DNA of 64,000 bases from Tetracentron sinense (GCA_015143295.1 CM026557.1:30103760-30167759), one strand, 5' to 3'. Positions 11,876-22,400 are shown, counted from the first letter of the stretch. Notes: generated from the sequence alone by a model not told the origin. Program-made: numbers and translations.

Positions 11876-12560
11876 GGCAATCGATCGCTCGGTTATGCAC
11901 TTGAGGACGAGCTCTGGAGAGGCACCGGGCATATGCACTTGAGGATGAGCTCTGGTGAGGCACTGGGCATATGCACTTGAGGGCGAGCTCTGGAGAGGCA
12001 CTAAGGACGTAGCTCTGATAACGTGCTCTGACAACGTGCTCTAATAAGGCACAGACAACGCATAGACAACGTACTCTGATAACGTAGCTCTAGCTCTGAT
12101 AACGTATACGTTGTGCATCCGTTGTGCAATAGACAACGGGTACGTCGTGTAGTAGACAACGTGTACGTTGTACAGCAAACAACATGTACGTTGTACAGCT
12201 CACGACGGGCACGTTGTACATAAGACAACGTGACAACGTGTTTGGCACTATTCACAGCACAACGTGTTCAGCACTATTCACAGCACAACGTGTTCGGCAC
12301 TATTCACAGCACAACGTGTTCGGCACTATTCACAGCACAACGTGTTCGGCACTATTCACAGCACAACGTGTTCGGCACTATTCACAGCACAACGTGTTTG
12401 GCACTATTCACAACACAACGTGTTCAACACTATTCACAGCACAACGTGTTCGGCACTATTCACAGCACAACGTGTTCGGCACTATTCACAGCACAACGTG
12501 TTTGGCACTATTCACAGCACAACGTGTTTGGCACTATTCACAGCTCAACGTGTTCGGCAC
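11876..12560 (+). repeat. Composite U3 array in S2 with thirteen 26-bp repeats
   Basis: It starts with a remnant of the palindrome type (ATCGATCGCTCGGT, about 11880). Three roughly 43-bp units with GCACTTGAGG and GAGCTCTGG follow, then ACGT-containing inverted repeats around 12090-12235. Last are thirteen 26-bp units (CACAACGTGTTCGGCACTATT core) from about 12236 to 12560. The borders are the same conserved flanks as in S1 and D. The open frames across it come from the repeat and are not genes. Confidence 0.85.
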
Positions 12561-13548
12561 TCGTGTTTTTGTAGAAATTTCAGTAAGGGTATTATGGTCT
12601 TTTGGTCGGTTCACTCTTACCTTAAGAGTTTAACCCGAGCCTTTAGGGCTCATTCTCAACACTTAGAGGATTTGGGGGATTAGAAGAGAGGAGAAAGGGT
12701 TTCCTAAGCTAGGGTTTTGCTTTTGGAGAAGAATCAAAGGGGTTTTGAGACCCTAGATCACTTCAAGTCCGGTTTTTCTCCAAGATCATGGCTCAAGCAC
12801 TCATGGAGAGCGTTCTCCAAGCTAGGGCAGCAACCCAAGCACGTTTTTGAAAGGGGTTTCTTCCCCAACTCAAGTCTCCTTCAAGCAAAGGTGTTCTTCT
12901 TTCGAGTTGGAGCTTCAATCAAGGTTTCTACCAAGGATCAAGCCTTGATCTAAGGTTAGTACACCCTACTAACTTACCCTAGCAAAGATCTAGGTTTTCT
13001 ATATAAAAATGTGATTCTTTATATTATGTTTTCCTCCTTATGAAATGTGTTATCCCCCATTAAATATAAACAAGATAATGGAAAATGTGTGGATGTGTGG
13101 ATGGAATGTTGGATGTGGCGATTGGATGCCGAGATGTATGTTGTGTGATGTGTGTGATGGAAAGGGTGGATGGGTATTTTACCAATAATGAACTTACCTT
13201 GATGTTTGGATGGAAAATATGCGCTAAAAAGAACACGATGAATTATTAAGAAACATTGCATGTGTTGCGTTTGACAAAATGCCTAAACTATGAATAAACG
13301 ACTTAGATGAAGAAAATGGAAATAGGTTTTATGCATGTGTTCTTATAGACGATGAATTGATCCAATGTCATGTGAATTACTTAAGTTACCTATGCTAATA
13401 TTATGAATTGAATTGTAATGCCATATCTCTTTTGTTAAGCGCATTCCCACGATTGTTATTATTGGCACGCACGTGAGCACACATGATAGCATGAACCGAG
13501 ATTTCAAGAGCATGTGCATATAATAAACAACAAGAAAATATTGCATGT

Positions 13549-13895
13549 CAAGGAGGTTGGTAGCCCAGGGACATTCGGGTACTAGCCTCTAGCTCACAAG
13601 ATAACCCCTAAATCACTTATTGTCAAGGAGGTTGGTAGCCCAGGGAGATTCGGGTGCTAACCTCTGGCTCACAAGAAAACTAAACAAGTAATAAAAATCA
13701 CCTATTGTCAAGGAGGTTGGTAGCCCAGGGACATTCGAGTACTAGCCTCTGGCTCACAAGAAAACCAAACATTGCATATCAAGGAGGTTGGTAGCCCAGG
13801 GACATTCGGGTACTAACCTCTAGCTCACAAGTGCATTGCATATCAAGGAGGTTGGCAGACCAGGGAGATTCGGGTGCTAGCCTCTGGCTCACAAG
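13549..13895 (+). repeat. Five long-repeat units in S2 leader
   Basis: Each unit has AAGGAGGTTGGTAGCCCAGG, a short variable stretch, then CTAGCCTCTGGCTCACAAG, at irregular spacing (about 61-85 bp). AGCC-AGGG can pair with CCTC-TGGCT around a loop. The same module occurs in C (five units), S3 (three) and S1 (one). Confidence 0.8.
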
Positions 13896-14185
13896 TTACG
13901 AGATGGAGGTTTACAAGATGATGATCATGCATTCATGCATGCACGCATACATGATTTCTACGAGGCATACCGGGACATGACATGGGTTTTCAAGCATGAG
14001 TTTTATCGGCGTTTTCCCATTCATGTACGCACGTCAGGATGCTTGTATTGTATCTTGCCTTATACTGTTTCTTTTGTGATGTTTCTATTACTGCTTGTAT
14101 GATATTACTATTGTGTGTTTTTATTATTGTTATGGTCTGCTAGTAGCTTGTACTCGCTGAGTATTCCATGCTCAGCCGTACTTTC

Positions 14186-14326
14186 ATGTCGGCAGGTACT
14201 GAGGGAGCCCTCGACCCGGAGCCTTGGGTCGAGGAAGAGTATATAGAGGAGAGAGAGCCGGCTATTCCATTACAGTCTCAGGCGGACCGAGACCTCGATG
14301 GGTGGCCATACCTCGACTACTGTTGA
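14186..14326 (+). CDS. LTR acidic small ORF (46 aa), S2
   Basis: ATG 14186 to TGA 14324-14326. The protein begins MSAGTEG, has the core PWVEEEYIEE, then a Gln/Asp-rich part and ends WPYLDYC. An in-frame ATG at 14168, inside the conserved hairpin, could add six codons. Counterparts are in C (both LTRs), S3, A and E. Between S2 and S3 I count about six synonymous and four replacement codons, which leans towards coding. I recognise no family and no membrane segment or signal. It would sit in the 5' leader of a full element, or could be accidental; the function is unknown. Confidence 0.45.
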   Translation: MSAGTEGALDPEPWVEEEYIEEREPAIPLQSQADRDLDGWPYLDYC

Positions 14327-14939
14327 GGGGAGAGTATGAGAGGGTCTTGTGTATTTTGATATTTTGATAGGTGGGCCTGTCCACCTTAGACTTAGACATG
14401 TCTTGTATTTATGTTAACTTGGAATACTATTTTGGATCATTAGAAGAAATGAAAATTTGTTTACGCTTCCACATATATGTTAGCTTCCGCGCTCTGATTA
14501 TCGTTGTTAGTACTGTATTTTATCTTGTGCATTACAGGATGGTTTGATAGGTACGTAGTGTGACACCTAAAATATCCCTAAACTCCTAGGGGGTATTTCG
14601 GAGCGTTACAGGTACACTTTCAGAATCCATCAAGTATAACTCCTTCCCAATCGGCAACTGCTTCCAAATCTGAAGACATAAAATAAGAGGAGTGAGCTAT
14701 AAAGCCCAGCAAAATCCATAATCCATCTAGGCTATTTTTCACCTAGTAACAATCATCATCATCAATAACGATATAGTGTTGCAATACAATTCTCATATTA
14801 CAATAATAAATAATCTCGTAATCCGTGACCCGAGGTCACTCAGGGTTGTTTCACCCAATTTTGAGGTTCCCAACCCCAATTTCCAAGTTCATCCAATCAT
14901 CGTCTACACCACTAGGTTACCATCCCAGACAACTGCTCA

Positions 14940-15190
14940 CACTCTATCCCTGAGTCCGTAGACTCAATCAACTGGCCTTCTCTCATATTCAACCTGAGTC
15001 CGTAAACTCAATATCCAAGTTAGAGTTCGTAGACTCGCTATCCATTTCCAAATCCGTTAACATTAATTTTGTAACCATGGCGTCCCATACCCCCATGATA
15101 ACTATCGAGATCAACCGGGCTTACACCCAATGAAATGAAACCTTGAGTCCTTAGACTTCGTACAACCTTGAGTCCATAGACTTGATACAA
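14940..15190. repeat. GAGTC hairpins in B 5' LTR
   Basis: These are the counterpart of 4930-5200. TGAGTCCGTAGACTCA at about 14951 is a perfect 6-bp stem with a 4-nt loop; neighbouring copies vary in loop and arm. Confidence 0.65.
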
Positions 15191-15224
15191 AATCCAAGCC
15201 TTCACCTGCTAGAACCAACACAAT

Positions 15225-16050
15225 CGTCTGATCTCAGCCACGGTGAGGAACTCTAGCCTCACGGCATCTCTATCAGACAACACAACCATCTGACTCAGCC
15301 ACAGTGGGGACTTCTATCCTCACAGCACATTTATCAGATAACACAACTATCTGACTCAGCCACGATGGGACTTCTATCCTCACAGCATATCTATCAGATA
15401 ACACAACCATCTGACTCAGCCATGGTACGGACGACATATCTATTAGAGGCATCACAACCTACTAACTCAGCCTCAGTACGGCATATCTAACAGATAACAC
15501 AATCATCTGACTCAACCTTGGTACAGACGGCATATCTATTAGAGACATCACAACCTACTGACTCAGTCTTGGTACGGCATATCTATCAGATAAAACAACC
15601 ATCTAACTTAGCCACAGTACGGATGGCATATCTATCAGAGGCATCACAACCTACTGACTCAGCCTCAGTACGGCATATCTATCAGATAAAACAACCATTT
15701 GAATCAGCCACAGTATGGACGGCATATCTATCAGAGGCATCACAACCTACTGACTCAGTCTCGGTACGGCATATCTATTAGATAACGTAACCATCTGACT
15801 CAACCACGGTGAGGACTTCTATCCTCACGGCATATCTATCAGATAACACAATCATCTCACTCATCCAAGGTACGGACGACATATCTATTAGAGGCATCAC
15901 AACCTACTGACTCAGCCTCGGTACAGCATATCTATCAAATAACACAACCATCTGACTCAGCCACGGTACGAATGGCATATCCATCAGAGGTATCACAACC
16001 TACTGACTTAGCCTCGGTACGGCATATCTATCAAATAACACAACAATCTG
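15225..16050. repeat. Tandem array in B 5' LTR
   Basis: About seventeen units of about 46-50 bp match 5220-5460 and 8132-8430. Two unit types alternate over most of the array, suggesting growth of a two-unit block. Some units contain an inner inverted pair, TGAGGA and TCCTCA. Confidence 0.75.
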
Positions 16051-17670
16051 TTCTCCCCAGACCAAGTCAAAGAGGATCTATGGATATCAAATCCACCCAC
16101 TCCCGACTATCAGACATAGAGGATTATACTTTAACCCTAGTTAGGTTTTTTAACCACAGGTTAACCTTAGTTAACCCAAGTCTCGCTTCGTTAACTGAAA
16201 TACTCGGGCCTCGCGCCCATGAACCAAATCCAGTTACACACCGTCCCATTAGGGAACGCTTCCAGGCTAATGGATGTGTCCATAGCCTTATACGACCTGC
16301 AAAACAACTTTTTGGCACCCTAGGGTGACGATACAATTTACCCAGGACCCGATCTGGGCTCCCTGAAGGTCCACATAGAATCACAACATCACATAAGGGT
16401 CTCCGACCCTTTTTCCATCGATGCCTTTTACAAAGTGAGTCTAAATCTGGGGTTTTGAGACCCAAGAGCGAGGGCTACACCCCTCTACTCATTTTCCACG
16501 CACAATCACCTTCCCATAACACATCCACAGGGTCTTAGACCCTTTTTCCATCAACGCACATAGATTTCACATAAAGAATATAGCAAATAATAGGGAAAAG
16601 AGAAGAGTTGGAAGGGGTTTTTACTTGGTTCACGCTTTTTGAGGTAGCTAGTACAAAAACTGGCACTACCAATGCGTCCGGGAGGGCGATCAACCCTAAG
16701 ATAGAGCGCATGCAACTTTCTCTCTCTACCTTTTTCTCTCTCTCTCTACATGCCAAACGAGACACCAGAGAGAAAATCATACACTGCCAACACGTCGGGG
16801 ACGTCAAAAAACCCCAAGGTGACCTCCCTTTTCCTTTCTCTCTCTTTCTTTCTCTCTCCTCTTTCTCTCCCCTCACTTTCTCTCTCTAGATTTGAGTCGA
16901 GGCAGCACTTCGGTGCTTTGTAAACTTTGTGAGAAATGAGTGGGGGTTGCCCCCCTTTATATAGGCAAGGATATGGGGTATGATCATGTACAATGCACAT
17001 GACCAAAATGGTGTGGCGTTGACTTATTTGACCGGTTTGACCGAAGTTTCTCACTTTTTCACGCATATGCCCTCCGAAACCCTTTTATATGATACCTGAT
17101 AGTGATGAAACTTCAGGTGACCGAACTTGGGACAGTTAGACACCTACTATAAAAATTTCGGGGAAAAATATTGAGTTTTGACAACTGCACTTTATTCCGG
17201 AACAAAACAGCAAAACCCATTAATTTTCTGATTTCGAATACAAAATAGGTCGCCGTTTCTTCATCTGAGATAACTAACTGCTGAGACGACAGACATTATT
17301 CTCATAGCCAACCGACACGCATTAGTATCAGCCGTACAGATTTCTATTAGGATCTCCAACAGATATTGGGTCCCACTTAATTTCTGGAAATCTTAAAATT
17401 TCCCATTTTTTTCAATTTTATCACACATAATGGCCCACGGTCCCGCGAAATGATACTTGACGGAACCGATACGATAGGGGTGTGTCCCAATAGAAGACCG
17501 GCACACTGTGTGTGATTTTCGCGAAAAGATACTGAGATTTCCTCAGTGCACTTCAATCTCGAGCAAAACTCACTTTTTATTAATTTAACAAACACTTAAG
17601 TATTTAACCCTAGTTAAGGACCAATAAACGCATAATTTTATTATTTAAAATTATGAGGTGTTACACTGTA

Positions 17671-18573
17671 TATCATGTAGATCATTCGGTTACATGGGGT
17701 GCCCTTTAGTATTGTATCAGATCGGGATCCAAGATTCACGTCTAGGTTTTGGAAGAGTTTTGAGGAAGCTATGGGTTCCCGACTTGATTTCAGCACCGCC
17801 TTTCATCTACAGACGGATGGACAAACTGAAAAGGTGAACCAAATCATTGAAGACATGCTTCAGGCATGTATGTTAGATTTCAAGGGCAGCTGGGAAGAGC
17901 AATTGCCTTTATTGGAGTTCGCCTACAATAATAACTACTAGGCGAGCATCCAAATGGCACCATTTGAGGCCTTGTATGGGCAAAGCTACAGGTTTCCTCT
18001 CTACTGGGATGAGGTAGGAGAGAGAAAAATACTTGGCCCAGAGTTGATCGAGCAAACTGCGAACAAGGTTAAGATCATCCGAGATTGGTTGAAAGTCGCT
18101 CAAGATCGTCAAAAGAGCTATGCGGACACTCGCCGCAGGGACTTAGAATTCCAAGTAGGGGATCAAGTTTTTGTGAAGGTATCTCCTAGCAAGGGGATTA
18201 TGAGATTTGGCAAAAGAGGCAAGCTTAGTCCTCGATATGTCAGTCCCTTTGAGATTATCATGCGAGTTGGTGAAGTTGCTTACCAAGTAGCTCTTCCACC
18301 TTACATGGCCGCGGTTCACAATGTTTTCCATGTATCTATGCTTCGAAAATACATTGTGGACCCTTCACATGTCATAGATTGGAACCATTGGAAATCCGAG
18401 AGGATCTCACTTTGGTTGAAAAGCCGGTTCATATATTGGATCGAAGAGATCAAGTCCATGGCAACAAGACTATTCCATTAGTGCTCGTTTAGTGGCAACA
18501 TCATGCTCGGGAAGAGGACACATGGGAACGTGAAGCCGAAGTCAAAGCAAAATACCCATGGTTATTTGAATAG
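17671..18573 (+). pseudogene. Element A pol, part 2: integrase core to chromodomain-like tail
   Basis: It resumes after B. Integrase core segments around the second catalytic Asp ([11 protein letters not shown]) and catalytic Glu (TDGQTEKVNQ) are visible from 17699. The GPY-like and DNA-binding end follows, then [13 protein letters not shown] and a chromodomain-like tail ending in TAG 18571-18573. A TAG at 17939-17941 replaces a Gln codon seen in D, and a frameshift follows near 18390 before the tail. Confidence 0.88.
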
Positions 18574-18649
18574 GTTTAGTTCGTGCTACGTATGATGTTT
18601 TGGGATTTGTAATGTATGTGTCGTCCAAATTTCGAGGACGAAATTTTTA

Positions 18650-18663
18650 TAAGGGGGGGAGGA
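18650..18663 (+). promoter_or_regulatory. Element A polypurine tract
   Basis: A purine run with eight consecutive G, followed by AGGA, lies directly before the 3' LTR start TGTAGCACC. D has a matching tract at the same place. Confidence 0.85.
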
Positions 18664-19025
18664 TGTAGCACCTCGGAACTTTTTGCCATGTATTGAAACC
18701 CGTGCCAAGGTATTATGCCTTTTTAATCCTCCTATTTCTATGAAATGAGAAAATTTAAAGAACTCTAAGTGTTAAGAAGTAGTATTCCTAAGTCGGATAT
18801 ATCGAAAACTCGAGTTACTGAATCTCATTTGCGGATCAGTCAAATTTAGGGGAAATATGGTTAATAAATAAAGAATAAATTAGAAATTCTAAAATTTCAG
18901 AAATGTTTCCCTTCGAAAGAAGAATCCAACGCAAGTTGAATCGTCAAAATCAGACAACCGAGTCAAAAGTTGTGGCCGAATTACCAAAGTAGGGGAAAAC
19001 TGGGAGAAAAAAACAAAATCTGGAG

Positions 19026-19290
19026 TGTGCGATCGATCGCAAGTCAGGTGCGATCGATCGCATGCAGGCGAAATGGTTCCCAAAATCTCTGGGCCATATG
19101 TAATAGATGGATCCCCCAGGTGCGATGGATCGCAGGGATCTGCGATCGATCGCAAGTATGTGCGAATGATCTCATGTAGGGAAATTCAATCCAAGAATGC
19201 TCGGGTTCATGTGCGATAGATCGCATCTAGGTGCGATCGATCTCAAGGACCTGCGATCGATCGTAGACAAGTGTGCGATCGATCGCATGC
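19026..19290 (+). repeat. TGCGATCGATCGCA palindrome array
   Basis: About eight copies of TGCGATCGATCGCA or one-step variants (ATGGATCGCA, ATCTCA) occur, some separated by only a few bases. The core GATCGATC is as in S1, but the outer clamp is TGC/GCA where S1 has ACC/GGT. Confidence 0.8.
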
Positions 19291-20196
19291 GGTAGCAGAT
19301 TCTGAATTTGAGGGTGTTAAACCCTTGATCTATTAAGGGTTCTCATTTGAGGGCTTTTCTAAACCAAGGGAAAGGAAGAGAAGGGAGAGGAAATGGGGTT
19401 TTCCAAGAGGGTTTTGGATTGGAGAGAAGGCTTAGCTCCAAATTCTTCCCCAAATCTCAAGATCTTCCTAATCCAAGCTCAAGCAAAACTTGGAGTTCTC
19501 CTCCAAGCTCAGCAACGGCTTCCACGAGCTACATCAAGGGTTTTCTTCAACCTATTCAAGGTCGGTACCCTATACTACTCTTCTAATTCATACTCTCCTT
19601 ATTTTAGGTTTTCCCTAATTTCTAAGTAAGATAATGAGATGGGATGAATGGATGAAGGTGGATGGTTGTGTGGATATGTATGGGCGATTGGATGCCATGT
19701 GTATGTGTTGTGATGAATGCAATTGGAAGGGCATTGTATGAATAATGAACGTACATTTATGTTGTGAACATTAACCCACATAGAAATCCAAGATTTAGGT
19801 ATTAACCATAATGCACATACCAAATGTTTGATGAAATGCCCCAATGAAGAAAATGATAATTATTCTTAGAAAATACTTGTGTGAACTTTCTTGTTTCCTA
19901 AAATAGTATGTTGGTTGATATATTAATTATCCAATGCAAATGCTTTATATGCCATTGTCATCCTTAATTGTACACGGAATCATGAACACGGCATGTAGTC
20001 CACGAGTAGGGTTTCAAGCATTGAACACCGTGTTTTGTTTTCAAGGTTTTATTCTCGATTCACGAACACCATGACAAGGCCAAATGAAAGGGTTGGTAAA
20101 TAGAGGTAGGGCATATCTTAAGATATGTTTTGCCTCGCTTTTGACATGAACAAGAACGCTCCAAATATGCATGTTTCCTTCAATGCATTTCTTTAA

Positions 20197-20265
20197 AGAG
20201 GGGTCTCCCCTCCCTCACAAGTTATTTCTCATTTAGGAAGAGGGGCCTCCCCTCCCTCACAAGTA
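20197..20265 (+). repeat. Two leader hairpin units, A 3' LTR
   Basis: GAGGGGTCTCCCCTC and GAGGGGCCTCCCCTC are each followed by CCTCACAAGTA. In D the equivalent units are GAAGGG-TYT-CCCTTC, so an A-T pair in D replaces a G-C pair in A. Confidence 0.75.
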
Positions 20266-20623
20266 GCAAGAACATGTTTATTTTCCAAGCAAACAAGCAT
20301 GATACATGACATGACACGCATGACAAGCATGACACGCATGACAAGCATGATACAAGCATGACACGCACGACACGATACTATGCGACAAGACAAGACACAT
20401 GACAAGACAAGTTTTGAACATGAAAAGAGTATTTCAAGTCAAGCCAAGCACATGACGTTTTTAAGAGATTTTCGACTTTGATGTTATGCAAGCATGAATT
20501 ATAAACTCTTTTGTTTCCTGTTATGATATAAATTGCTTCCTGCCTTATATTATCATTGCTATGCTATGGTTGTTGGTTAGTGTTTGGTACCCGCTGAGTA
20601 TTCCATGCTCAGCCGTACGTCTT

Positions 20624-20743
20624 ATGTCGGCTGGTAATGGCCGAGCGGCTGCTCCTTTTGATATCTGTGCTCCGAGCCCTTGGGTGGAGGAGGAGTATGT
20701 CGAGGAACCTGTGGAGGAGCCTCCGGTAGAGGGTTACTATTAG
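20624..20743 (+). CDS. LTR acidic small ORF (39 aa), A 3' LTR
   Basis: ATG 20624 to TAG 20741-20743, a shorter type than S2 or C. It starts MSAG, has FDICAPSPWVEEEYVEEP, then Glu/Pro-rich residues, and ends GYY. It shares the PWVEEEY core with the longer type and the whole layout with E (61519-61641). The frame upstream is open to 20561, but the ATG in the hairpin is out of frame here. Function unknown. Confidence 0.4.
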   Translation: MSAGNGRAAAPFDICAPSPWVEEEYVEEPVEEPPVEGYY

Positions 20744-21126
20744 GTGGTGGTAGATTCTAAGTGAGTGAGTTGTAGGTGAGCTTGAGAGTTATATCCATGT
20801 ATTTTGGCGGGCATGTCTGCACCTTTTTTTGTGAGTTCATTTTGTACAAAACTTGGATCATATATATATTCATAGAGGTTTTATAGACTTCCGTTGTGCT
20901 ATGTAGTAAATGTTTCTGTTATTATGTCCTCTTTGTATATGCTCCAGGTGTTTTTGCAGGATGGTTTGTCAAGCAAGTCAAGTAAGTCATGGTAAGTCAT
21001 CCAAGATTCACTCTAACTCCTAGGGTGGGTTTTAGGTCGCGACAGTTCTATGAGCATTTACTTTTTAAGTAGATATTTTATTTCAATTTGGTATCTGTCA
21101 AACATAGAGTTTTTCCTTTAGGGTGT

Positions 21127-21366
21127 ATGGACGGTAGGAGGCCCTGTAATCCAAATTTATTCCCCCTTGATTCTGAGTTAGAGCGTACTGCTAGGTTTCT
21201 CAAGGCTTCTGCCTTATTCGAATCTAATTCTGAAGTAAAAGCTTTTACCATCCTTAAAGCAAACCCAGAAGCTATTCCTTTCCTTATCATGGTGGAAGAA
21301 CATGACCCAATGAAATCCTTGAAGGAGTATTTTACTCCAACATATTCATCCCCTTCATGCATCCAG
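21127..21366 (+). pseudogene. Element G gag, N-terminal part
   Basis: ATG 21127 begins an open frame (MDGRRPCNPN) reaching the C insertion at a codon boundary (ATC CAG). It includes MKSLKEYFTP, the segment before the gag domain. The frame continues at 31318. The ATG is the first in-frame candidate that fits the family; an upstream open stretch reaches 21088. Confidence 0.75.
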
Positions 21367-21648
21367 TGTCACGCCCCAAAATACCCCCTAGGAGTTAAGG
21401 GATACTTTAGAGGTGACTGCGTGTACCTGTCAAACCATCCTGTAATGCAAGAGGCTAAACATGATATAATACAATGATAATCAGAGCGCGGAAACTAAAC
21501 ATAAGTGCGGAAGCATAAGCCAACTTTTTCTTTTCTTCTATTACTCCATATAGTATTCCAAGTTAACATATACTAAATACAATCAAAGTAAAGGTGGACA
21601 TGCCCACCTATCAAAATACAAAAAAAGGAACTTTCTAACACTGTCCTC

Positions 21649-21789
21649 TCAACAGTAGTCGAGGTATGGCCACACATCCAAGTCCCCATCCTCTTGAGAC
21701 TGCCATGGGATAGGTGGCTCCCTCTCCTCTACATACTCCTCCTCGACCCAAGGCTCGGGATCGAGGACATCCACAGTACCTGCCGACAT
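21649..21789 (-). CDS. LTR acidic small ORF (46 aa), C 3' LTR
   Basis: ATG at 21789-21787, TGA at 21651-21649. The protein begins MSAGTVD, has PWVEEEYVEERE and ends WPYLDYC, and is the same length as in S2 and S3. Compared with S2, about nine codons differ silently and about eight by replacement. The conserved hairpin stands just before the start. It is identical to the copy in the other LTR of C. Function unknown; a leader peptide or uORF role is possible. Confidence 0.45.
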   Translation of the reverse strand: MSAGTVDVLDPEPWVEEEYVEEREPPIPWQSQEDGDLDVWPYLDYC

Positions 21790-22063
21790 AAAAGTACGGC
21801 TGAGCATGGAATACTCAGCGAGTACAAACTACTAGCTAACCATAACAATAGCGAAAGCATAACAACAGTGAGCAATACAAGATATTAATTTAAAGCAATA
21901 GTGAAAGCATAAGATACATAGCCATATCTTGACATGCGGGTATGAATGCAAAAACCTCGGTAAAACTCATGTCTCGGAAACCTTTTTCGTGTCTCGGTCA
22001 AATCATGTATGTGTATCGTGTCTTGCCTTGTATTTCATGTCTTGACTTGTTCTTGACTTGTAT

Positions 22064-22400
22064 ACTTGTGAGCCAGAGGCTAGCACCCTTCCTTGGGCTA
22101 CCAACCTCCTTGTCATGTTCTTGTTCCATTTCTCTTGTGAGCCAGAGGCTAGCACCCTTCCTTGGGCTACCAACCTCCTTGTCATGTTCTTGTTTCATTT
22201 CACTTGTGAGCCAGAGGCTAGCACCCTTCCTTGGGCTACCAACCTCCTTGTCATGTTCTTGTTTCATTTCACTTGTGAGCCAGAGGCTAGCACCCTTCCT
22301 TGGGCTACCAACCTCCTTGTCATGTACTTGATTCATTTCACTTGTGAGCCAGAGGCTAGCACCCTTCCTTGGGCTACCAACCCCCTTGTCATGTTCTTGT
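22064..22400 (-). repeat. Five 69-bp units in C 3' LTR
   Basis: Units start at 22071, 22140, 22209, 22278 and 22347 (exact 69-bp steps) and read, on the + strand, AGCCAGAGGCTAGCACCC, then TTGGGCTACCAACCTCCTTG. Because 69 is a multiple of three, long open frames cross it on both strands; these are artefacts. Confidence 0.85.

Larger units (their letters stand above)
11669..14610 (+). mobile_element. S2: Tekay-type solo LTR (2942 bp)
   Basis: It runs TGTAGCACCCC to GCGTTACA, flanked by GGTAC at 11664-11668 and 14611-14615. It contains the chimeric U3 array (11876-12560), five long-repeat units with GGTTGGTAGCCCAGGG (about 13549-13895), the conserved hairpin (about 14155-14180) and an intact small acidic frame (14186-14326). 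Confidence 0.92.
4380..17665 (-). mobile_element. Element B: gag-only LTR retrotransposon with very long LTRs
   Basis: The outer ends (TGTGACG at 4380, TGTTACA at 17665) are flanked by CTGTA. On the minus strand the order is 5' LTR (11439-17665), tRNA-iMet primer site (11425-11436), gag (11158-10223), purine tract (about 9989-9978) and 3' LTR (4380-9976). The internal region is only about 1.46 kb and has no protease, RT or integrase, so the element must have borrowed these. This is the structure described for non-autonomous TR-GAG elements. Without the nested solo LTRs, the LTRs are about 2.9 and 3.3 kb. The difference lies largely in tandem repeats. Confidence 0.88.
11439..17665 (-). repeat. 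Element B 5' LTR (interrupted by S2)
   Basis: It is the partner of 4380-9976. S2 occupies 11669-14610. Its end near the primer site reads CGTCATA, where the other LTR has CGTCACA. The tandem array is longer than in the 3' LTR (15225-16050), and the pyrimidine-rich tract near 16720-16890 is extended. The pair is clearly diverged, so B is much older than C. Confidence 0.85.
1..21044 (+). mobile_element. Element A: Tekay-type Ty3/gypsy retrotransposon, decayed, 5' part outside window
   Basis: The left edge lies inside gag; protease, RT, RNase H, integrase and a 3' LTR follow. Element sequence occupies 1-3003, 4224-4379 and 17671-21044. The gaps are K (TSD GAAAT, 2999-3003 and 4224-4228) and B (TSD CTGTA, 4375-4379 and 17666-17670). 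The polypurine tract and LTR start (18650-18664) and the LTR end CGACA at 21044 match element D. The assignment to Tekay/Del chromoviruses rests on the C-terminal chromodomain-like tail and the integrase core, compared with element C. Many stops make this copy non-coding. The first bases after the LTR (GTTCT, 21045-21049) should be its TSD, but the partner is off the window. Confidence 0.9.
18664..21044 (+). repeat. Element A 3' LTR (2381 bp)
   Basis: It runs TGTAGCACC to CGCGACA. The conserved U3 block CGCAAGTTGAATCGTCAAAA is at about 18927. A palindrome array with TGC clamps is at 19026-19290. Two leader hairpins of the form GAGGGG-TCT-CCCCTC lie at about 20197-20262. The conserved hairpin GCTGAG...CTCAGC is at 20593-20613, followed by the small acidic frame 20624-20743. 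Confidence 0.9.

Noticed and set aside
12236..12560. Regularly spaced 26-bp repeats resembling a CRISPR array
   Set aside because: The units abut with no unique spacers, there are no cas genes, and the setting is a plant LTR.
12230..12633. Open frames of 114-149 aa in three frames over the 26-bp repeats
   Set aside because: The repeat itself lacks stops in all three frames; a 26-bp period gives the same peptide shifted in each. The same explains 35903-36432 and 43591-44194.
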